Shown here piece by piece: positions 22,169 through 31,100 of a DNA stretch of 64,000 nt. The stretch comes from Sycon ciliatum (taxonomy: Eukaryota > Porifera > Calcarea > Leucosolenida > Sycettidae). Each line of letters opens with the position of its first letter. Within the stretch, counting starts at the first letter, position 1. Location of the stretch: assembly GCF_964019385.1 (NCBI RefSeq), contig NC_088646.1:15872823-15936822 (forward strand), read 5' to 3'. A model generated the notes under the pieces. The model did no database searches. It had not been told where the DNA came from and saw only the letters and a list, made by a program, of their open reading frames with translations. The position numbers and the translations under genes are program-made.

Positions 22169-25100
22169 ACATGTGAGTCTGTCTGTCTGTCTGTCTATGT
22201 CTATCTGTGATAATTATGGTTATTGTTTTCTAACTTCAAGTCCTTTCCACTCTTTCTGATTTTCTTTTGCCATGGCATGGATTTTGGTAATATCCTGGAC
22301 AGCTTACCCACCCGAAAGCAAAGTAAGTGTATTCCTGGCCAATGCTCCTGGCCAATGCTAGCAGATACCCAGACTTCATTTTCTGTACTGCTGTGTGCAT
22401 GCACTGTATGCACTTCTTGCAGCTGGTGTCACTCATGCGCACGCGCGTGTGTGTGCGTGTGTGTGTGTGCTTGTGCGAGTGTACGTGCGCATGTCATATG
22501 ACTACGGACATGTCCATGTCATGGAACTTGAAGTTGGGGACTAATCAGGCCAAGCTTTGTTTTGACTAGTGCGACTACGTACATATGATGTGTGTACTGT
22601 ATGCCTGAATACCTGCATTAGTCATCTGTGAGCACGGGCATAACACCATTGCGGATCACGCGGAGTTGCATGTCTGTGCATGACCCAGACCAGGTTAAGC
22701 TGTCTGTCTTTTTGGCTCTTTGGCTGGCTGTGTGTACTATATTATTATGGTATCTGTTTGTCTCCCCGTGTACCTGTTTTGGTTGTACCATTCTCACATA
22801 GTCCCCAGCTGTGGGGTAGGCCAGCGTGTTTAAGGCTAGATTCCTGGTATGCATCATGATCTGTTTCATTTGGGCATTGTTCTCAGTGGTTGTACTAGCA
22901 GTTAGAGACACATCAAGGAGTGCACAGCTCATTCACATGCAGTATTCTGTATTGTGTACTTTCCCTTGTGACTGGCAGTACTTGGTGTGTACTTGTGTGT
23001 GTGTGCGTGCGGGCGTGGATGCGCGTCTGTGTGCGTGTGGTGTGTGGTACATGGTGTATGTGTGTGTTTTCTAGGAAACGTTCCAATGACGACCCAGTTG
23101 GTGCTCCATCAGCAAAGATGGCTGCACTAGGAGGCGGAGAGGTTGCATATTCCGACGGAGGTCTGCATGGGTATGTGCCATATATTGCAGCATACTGAGT
23201 AGTACATGTGCCAATATTTATACACCTGTCAGTTGTGCTCAAGGAAACCCAGCCTTCTGAACATTTACTTGTAGTGCCCTGCACCAGTGCACAGCCCAGT
23301 GTTTGCAGGTCTGCAGCTTCCCAGCACATTGCACCAGTGCACAGCCCAGTGTTTGCTGATCTACATGTAGGGCTACACAGCACCCGGCGCTAACTGAATA
23401 TCACGAGGCTGGATTTCATTGTGCAGCACAGTGCACTGTACAGGTATTGTACTACTGGTGTTCTATAGCGCTAGGTAAAATCCCACCTAAAGTGCAGCAC
23501 TGGCGCCCTAGGCTAGGTCTTCAGCGACTCTTGTTACATCACTGCTTTTGTGTATGTGTACGTGCATCAGCATTCGCACCACTTGCAGGGCATGAAGGGC
23601 CGTGCAAGTCCGGGGTGCTAAATATGCACTTTGGATCGGATTTCACCACGCACACATCTATACTGTGGCCACACTTGCACTGTTCATGTATACTGGTATG
23701 TAGTGTTCACTGCTGCCACTGCAACAGGAATGCTTTACTTCTGTTTGATTTAAAAAAATTTAGTTGTTAGATGCCAGCACTAGTACAATGGCAATACGTG
23801 CTGTTTGTTCTTTGTGTTCTCTGTTAGCAGTTCTGAAGAGAAAATGTATGCGTCGCCGTTAAAAGCACCGATATCCAGCATGAACTCCACTATACACGAC
23901 GGTATCCCATCCTCTCGGTATGTGTAGACTTGTTAAAATCGTTATTGTCATGGTGGAATGTGACCAATGAAACATTTGTTGTTGCTGCTGCTGCTAGCAT
24001 TGTGATTGTCATCACTATTGTACAGTGCTGGCAACTGAAATCCGACCCCTGAGCGGTGCATTCACATTCTAGCGGTCTCTATTTCGTAGTTTACTATCCC
24101 GTGTTGGGTCTTTGCGATGTGAGCGCACCGCTCAGGGGTGGGCTTTCAGTTGCCAGTACTGTAGTTCAAGCATATTGTTTTGTCTCTGTGACACCTTGAT
24201 GCGATACGATTGTATGTTTTGTGTTCACTCTTATCCTCGTTGCATTGCTTTGGTTGAGGCTGTTGCTGCTGTTGCTGCTGCTGCTGCAAGTGATGCAGTG
24301 ATGATGATGGTGTTGATCATGTCGATGCTGCTCTTGACTTTGCTGCTGCTACTGCTGCTACTCCTGCTACTGTTGCACAGTGTGAAGAAGATGTCCATGT
24401 CTGAGGTACCGGAGTCTAGTCATCACCGCACTATTGAGCACGAAACTGCAATTCTATCACCCACAGAGGTGCGCAGATCAAGTTCAACCACCTCTGCAGC
24501 CATTGCAGCAGCAATAGCACCACCGCCAGCAGCAGCACCCATCGCACCCATTGAACGGACTGCATCGACCAGCTCCAGTGAGAGTTCATCTTCGTCCGGT
24601 TCTAGCACCAGCAGTGAATCATATTCACCTCCTCCGCCGCCACTGCCTATGGATGAAGACTCGAGCAGCATTGCACAATCTCATCAGGCCTCTCATCATC
24701 AACAACAGCATCAGCTTCATCATCACCATCCTGCTTCTGCTGCTGCTGCTGTGGCTGCTGCCAGAGCAACTGGTCATGAACATCCTGCTGATGCAGTTAC
24801 GCACAGCTCTAAGACCATCTCTGCTACCACCAATCGCTTTCCTCCCGTAGCAACGGCTGTTCTGCCTGCTGAGCGGTTTTCGTCTACGTCCAGTGTTGGC
24901 GCCACATCGGCTGCTTTACCAACTACCACGCGTGTACAATTACCGTCTCATCCAGTGTCATCTTTGGGTGGACAACACCGTCCCGCTGTATCCAAGAAGA
25001 CGTTTCATGTCGGTGCCCATCCACCAGCAAAACAGGTTAGCTCGGTAGTTGTACTTTCACTTGTTGATGTTGCTGGTGTATGTGGCTATGGTATCTGTGT

Positions 25101-28100
25101 ATGTGTGGACTTTCATCGGGAGCTCCAGTACATGTAGTAGTATCACTGATCAGGTGTAAATTGGAAAGTACTTTGTGTATCATGCAACTGGACCTGTCTC
25201 TTGGGGGGGGTTGAATTCATTGTGGGTGTGCGTGCGCACGCGCGTGTGTGTGTGGGTGGGTGGGTGTGTTTGTGGGTATGTGCAACTGGACCTGTCTCTT
25301 CGGGGGTTGAATTCATTGTGGGTGTGCGTGCGCACGCCACGGCTGTTCCGAGTGCGACATTTATCAATATGGCGGCGTACCGTAGCAACCCGCATCGCAA
25401 CAGCTCGCGTACGCACAGCGTGCCGACGCGTGCAGTCTTTCTGCACATTTTTCAAATTTATCGAAGAAAGTTTTTGTTTTTGGGGCGATGGCTTCGTGCC
25501 TTGGAGAGGTCGTATGAGGCCATGCTGGAAGAGAATACGTCTACCAAGACCTGGAAGCCTCCCTTCGGCGAAGTACTGAAGTTAGTATGTCCTGGAATCA
25601 ATACAGGAATTGTTTTCAAGACGATGCAGTGTAATAAATTCTAGTAATGTAGTGCATCATGGAATTAGTTGTGTTTGAAACTTCGGAACAAGAAGGGAGC
25701 ACGTTTGCTTGACTCACTACCATCATGACGTGAACAGATGGAACCCCACTGCTCTTATTCTAGAACATGTTGTCCCCTGAGGACAGCTTACAGCCAGATT
25801 TCCGTGCATAAGAAAAGAGCACAAATAAATCGTTAGACATAGCAATTCATCTTGGAGAAGGAGAAGGATAGAATTCGATCGTCTGCTACTCTCTCAACGC
25901 AAAGTTGATGACATAGCAGCTACATGTACGTCTCTTCATGCGTGTGCTCTTCACCTTGGGGATCAATGTGAGGATTTTAGGATTGCTGGAAATCAGATTC
26001 TGTATACTATTGGACAGCAGTTTCTGCATTGCACATGCTCCACAGTGCTCATCGGCAAGGATGTTGAATTTGCGTGTAACTCTTCACCACCCTGCTCTCC
26101 ATACTATTCCAGATCAGCACTAACTGAACATTGAAGTGTTTCATTTCCAGTAGAATGTGCTCCTCCAATAAGTGCGGCATTGGAGGCAGTGATATTTATT
26201 GCCACAGTTGCACTGCTGATATTCATCATGAAAGAAGCAATGGATGATGGTCAAGTCAACCAGTGGGCTTGCAGTGATAAGCAAAGTACCACAACACATC
26301 ATCAAGTGTCATAGCATGGCGGAGTTGGTTGCCCGCAACGCTTCCATGTTGGTGTTGTTAGTGTACAAATAGAGGATATCTTCCAGTCTCTAACTTTTAA
26401 AGCACATGGACCTGCTATAGGTGTTATTCTATCAATGCTTGTTTCAAGTCACAGAATTATTTAGCTTCTTACAGCTTTGATTTAATTCTCTGTATCGTAA
26501 TTAATGTGAAGAAGAGGTTGATGCGACTTCGGCGATACTTGGGGAATTGTGTGTTGCTCCATACGTGGGAGCTTGCGCTCTTCCTGCCGACTTGAATTCT
26601 CACTTGACCGACTTGTTATTTTAAAATGAATTCATGGACATCTGTCAATTCAGCAGGTGAACTGCATTGCCATTGAGCCTTGAGCCAGCTCCATAGGAAT
26701 GGCACGGTCATGAAGATGCGTGATGCTGTGTATCTTATTCGCATCAGAATAATAACCTGGTTGTTTCGGCTACACACTCCGGTAGCAACAGATACTCTGC
26801 ATAATGCAGCTTGTACAGTAGTCCTCACTAAAGAAGAAAGCAGTTTAGGAGGGACTCTAGTGAGGAGTGTACGAGGATAGCCTATTAGTGTTCTACATAA
26901 TCATTTGCATATTGAACATGTTACATGTAATTATCATGAACGCCGAGAGTGGTAAAACCGGGTACGGTACCAGCGGCTGCGGCCCTGTCCTGAGTGCCAT
27001 GCTGTGCTTAGTGCTGATGGAGTGCAAGATATAATTATAAGCTGCATCACGGTTGCCGTTTGTTGTTGTTCAATTACTTGGGAGTATTTCAGTATGGTCT
27101 TTACGCATGCATTTACGCATGCAAGTGTGTGCTTTTCAGCAGGATCGTCGAAAGACTACATTGTGCGTGGCCTAAATCTGCAGTAACACTAGTAATACAA
27201 AAAACCCATGCCTGTGTGTCTACACGTAAGGCCTCAGACAGATGGGGAATCTTGCATCTCTAACATTCAAAATCTCTACACAATGTCCTGTTTCTACATA
27301 CATTTCGAAAGCATGAATTTCAAAAAATGTTGATTGGATGCATGTCTGATTTGTACTTGCTGACATCCAGAACGAAGCATGCACGGATCCCTCCTATGGC
27401 GGACGAAACCGGGGTCTTCGTTAGACATGAGGCAGGAGAACACACCTCCACTCGTCCTGCGTATATCAGCAAACACTTGCAATTGACGTCCAAGTACGCC
27501 ACGCAAATCGACTTGGGCACGAAAACGATAATCTGGGCGGCAATGAAAATATAACTACGACGTAGGAAAAGGACAAACCTTTCAATGAAAATTGGCGTGA
27601 AGGCTGCCAAAAATTCTGCACCCCTTAGGAGGAAGCCTCGAATGTGAGCCAATTCTGATAAACGCCAATGGCCGGCACGACGAGGAAGAACGAAACGAAA
27701 AAGATCGTAACTTCACTTTCCCATTGCGCATTTTGACGATCAAAATATCTGCTTGCGCAGCTTGAAGGCAGGAAGGTGAATTCGCTCAGACTTCGCGAAT
27801 CCAGCGTAGAAAACGGCTGGAATCGACAGAAACATAGGCGAAACCTTGCCGAATATTTCCAGAGATTTGAAAAAGGCAGCAAGGTCGCGTACGACAGCAT
27901 CATGGATCACTGGGGCGACGGGAAAATGTCGTACCGTACATAATGTCGCTGGATTATGCATGCATAACAGCCGTGACGCGCGTGTGTGTGTGGGTGGGTG
28001 TGTGTGTTTGTGGGTATGTGCAACTGGACCTGTCTCTTCGGGGGTTTCATTGTGGGTGTGCGTGCGCACGCGCGTGTGTGTGCGTGCGCACGTGCGTCTG

Positions 28101-31100
28101 TGTGTGTGTGTTTGTGGGTATGTGCAACTGTGTGTACATGTATGTGTTTGTTCAGTCAAGTGCACCGTCCAGTTCGGCTGTGTCCGGTTCAGGTGCTGGT
28201 GCATCTGCTAGTGCACCCAGTGCTGGTGCATCACAGTGCAAGTATATGCTTGATGAGGTAAGAGGCCATCCGGCATTATGGATGATTTTCATGAAACGAA
28301 AAAAAATTGGTATTAACCTCCCCCGCCCACCCACACCCCTGAACGAAAAATATATTGTCTGGACAGATTCGATTTATAATATATCGGCTATCAATATTTT
28401 CTCAAAATGAAACTCTCCTCGACCTACCCGCCCGAAAACGGAACTTTTTCATTTCTTGTACAACCCGGGTGAGGGTCCTGTGGTTTGGTAATGCCCAACT
28501 AGTATGGCCCAAGAGATGCTAGCAAACCCTTGTGCTCAGGCTGACGTGCACTAACTTTCTTAGAACTAGCCTATTATATTATTAAAGGGGAAGTTAAGGC
28601 AAAAATTAAAATTTCACCAGTTGTAGTCTTCGGGGTGCTGAGTCGAATGGTCTTGGTCCGAGGAAGCTGAGACGCTCCCTTCCTACTTGAATCCCAATCG
28701 AACTCGCGCACTTCCACCGAAACTGGGTGACTGCGCCCTACTAGATGGGGATTTGTATGCAAAATGTCACTAAAAGCGCCATTTCGTTCTTATAAAAGCA
28801 CGGATGCCCGCGATTGGCCCATATGTTGTAGTCTTTTGGACGCTGAGTCGACTGGTTTTGGTCCGAAAAGGCTGCGATGCAGCGTTCCTCCTTTATTCCC
28901 AATCGAACATGGTTGAACAAGTGGTCACGTGCTCCTGGGTGCCCAAATCACCTGGTCACCACGCCAGCAGGTGACAACTTTCACACCAAGGTTCAACTCG
29001 AGTTCAACTCGAGTGACAGGACTGCACCCAAAAAAGGTCAAACAGGCTAGTAAGTTGTACCCTGCAGGCACGGTGACCAGGTGACTGGCGTACGCAGGAG
29101 CACGTGACCGCTTGTTCAACCATGTTCGATTGGGAATAAAGGCGGAACGCTGCATCGCAGCCTTTTCGGACCAAAACCAGTCGACTCAGCGTCCAAAAGA
29201 CTACAACATATGGGCCAATCGCGGTCATCCGTGCTTTTATAAGAACGAAATGGCGCTTTTAGTGACATTTTGCATACAAATCCCCATCTCGTAGGGCGCA
29301 GTCACCCAGTTTCGGTGGAAGTGCGCGAGTTCGATTGGGATTCAAGTAGGAAGGGAGCGTCTCAGCTTCCTCGGACCACGACCATTCGACTCAGCACCCC
29401 GAAGACTACAACTGGTGAAATTTTAATTTTTGCCTTAACTTCCCCTTTAAGCACGTTGCCTCAACGCTGACCAAGCATTTTTACATACTTTCTATGCCCA
29501 ATTGAATTGCTGGAGAAACCAGCCTGCGTGAGATATGCAAGCTTTGTCGAGTGAGTGCTATTCAATCAGAGAGGAATTGAATTGTATTGAGACCATAGTA
29601 GATAGCCCAGCGATTTATACGCCTGTTTCATGTCCCTGGTGAATATAATCCGATTAACTGCTGAGAATGAAATGTCCCACAGGCGTACTGTGGGAGTATG
29701 TAACAGACATGTATTTCCATTAGCATATCAATGTCTGAATATGTGGATGTGTTGTTCTGTGTTGCCTTCCAGACTCGCCAATGCACGGAGTCTGTGAATA
29801 TGAAGTCCAAGTCTCCGTTCTGCACACACCATCGTAGCATCATTAGGAAGAAAGGTGGGAAACCGTTATCATTTTCTTAAAAGCACCAACCGTGCGGGTG
29901 GAGAATAATTTGTGCACGGACGAAAACAGTGAATTGCAGGCCTTGATGTCAGCACAGGCGCTTGTCTTTTTGGCTGATGCTAAAGAAGGACGCCTTGGGA
30001 ACCCCTCTGACTGCACAAGAGTGTTGGACAAAAGTGTTCATGCCGATGCGTGTGTCTATTGCACCCTTCCGTATCTGTGTCAGTCAGTGCATGTGCAAAT
30101 TGCAAATCCGGCATGTTCTCCACTGATTCAAATGTTTTGACGGTACCTTGAGGGCAGCAGTGTCGCGGACCGTTCTTATGCAAAGGCACTGCACTGTTCA
30201 GCAGGATAATATTATTATATTGGTAATGAGACGCGCAAAATATGAGTATGTCCTGCGTTTGTGGTTTCTGATTGGCTGAAAGCAGGATAATCATAACTAG
30301 CACTCTTGATGCAACCTACAACTCGACCCAAAGGCTGACCTTTTTTTTCTTCTTCTTTTTTACCTGACTTCTATCTCAATAATCTGGTGTTCAAGTTTAG
30401 TTGTAATTTTGGTGATGTTCTGTTTTTTTTTTGCAGGTCAAGCCCAGCAAGCTTACAATGCCAATGCCGCAAGAAAACTGCCACGCGTAAGTCATTGACT
30501 GTGTGCCGCTTTGTTCAGTCAAATTGTTTCTTTCTTAGAACCGACACACGCCGCATGTCTTCGTGGTATGTGGATGGTTTGTGACGGTACAATCTTATGT
30601 TTATGGCTGTTACTGGTGTTGTGTTTTTCTTGCTGTGTAGGCGGAGTCCAGTACAGCTGTGGCCCACGGCCACATTCCCGCTTCGTTTGCTGCACACTCG
30701 GTGTAAGTATTTTGTGGCCGCTTTTTTTCCGGCCTTCGAATTAACGGATTCGACCAAGCAAACTTCACGGTCTCAAAATCCAGTTGAAATGAGGCCATTC
30801 GCTGAATTAAACAATTTCTTAGTAATTATTTCTGAAACTCGGATGTTGAACCAATAATAAATGTAGAAAGGAAAAGGAAATATAGACGTGTCAGGACGTC
30901 GAATGTCTCAGTACTCTGTCAGTTTTGTGCCTAGTTGTTGCACTTTCTGACTGTATATAGTATCTGGTTAAAGTGATGGAGAGTTACTCTCAACTCGTAT
31001 CTATATTTCCTTTTCCTTTCTACAATTATTTCTGAGTAATTCTTATAAGAAGAAAGAGGACCAAAGAGCTACAAGTTACGCTATAATATCCACTAACACC

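Noticed and set aside
21878..22170. Possible CRISPR-like array from the regular 38-bp units
   Set aside because: The units are contiguous without unique spacers, in an animal intron. An ordinary tandem repeat.
25371..25644. MAAYRSNPHRNSSRTH frame as an alternative exon of the INO80E-like gene
   Set aside because: It lies entirely inside the TIR transposon whose empty site can be rebuilt. Exon 8 joins exon 9 in phase without it.
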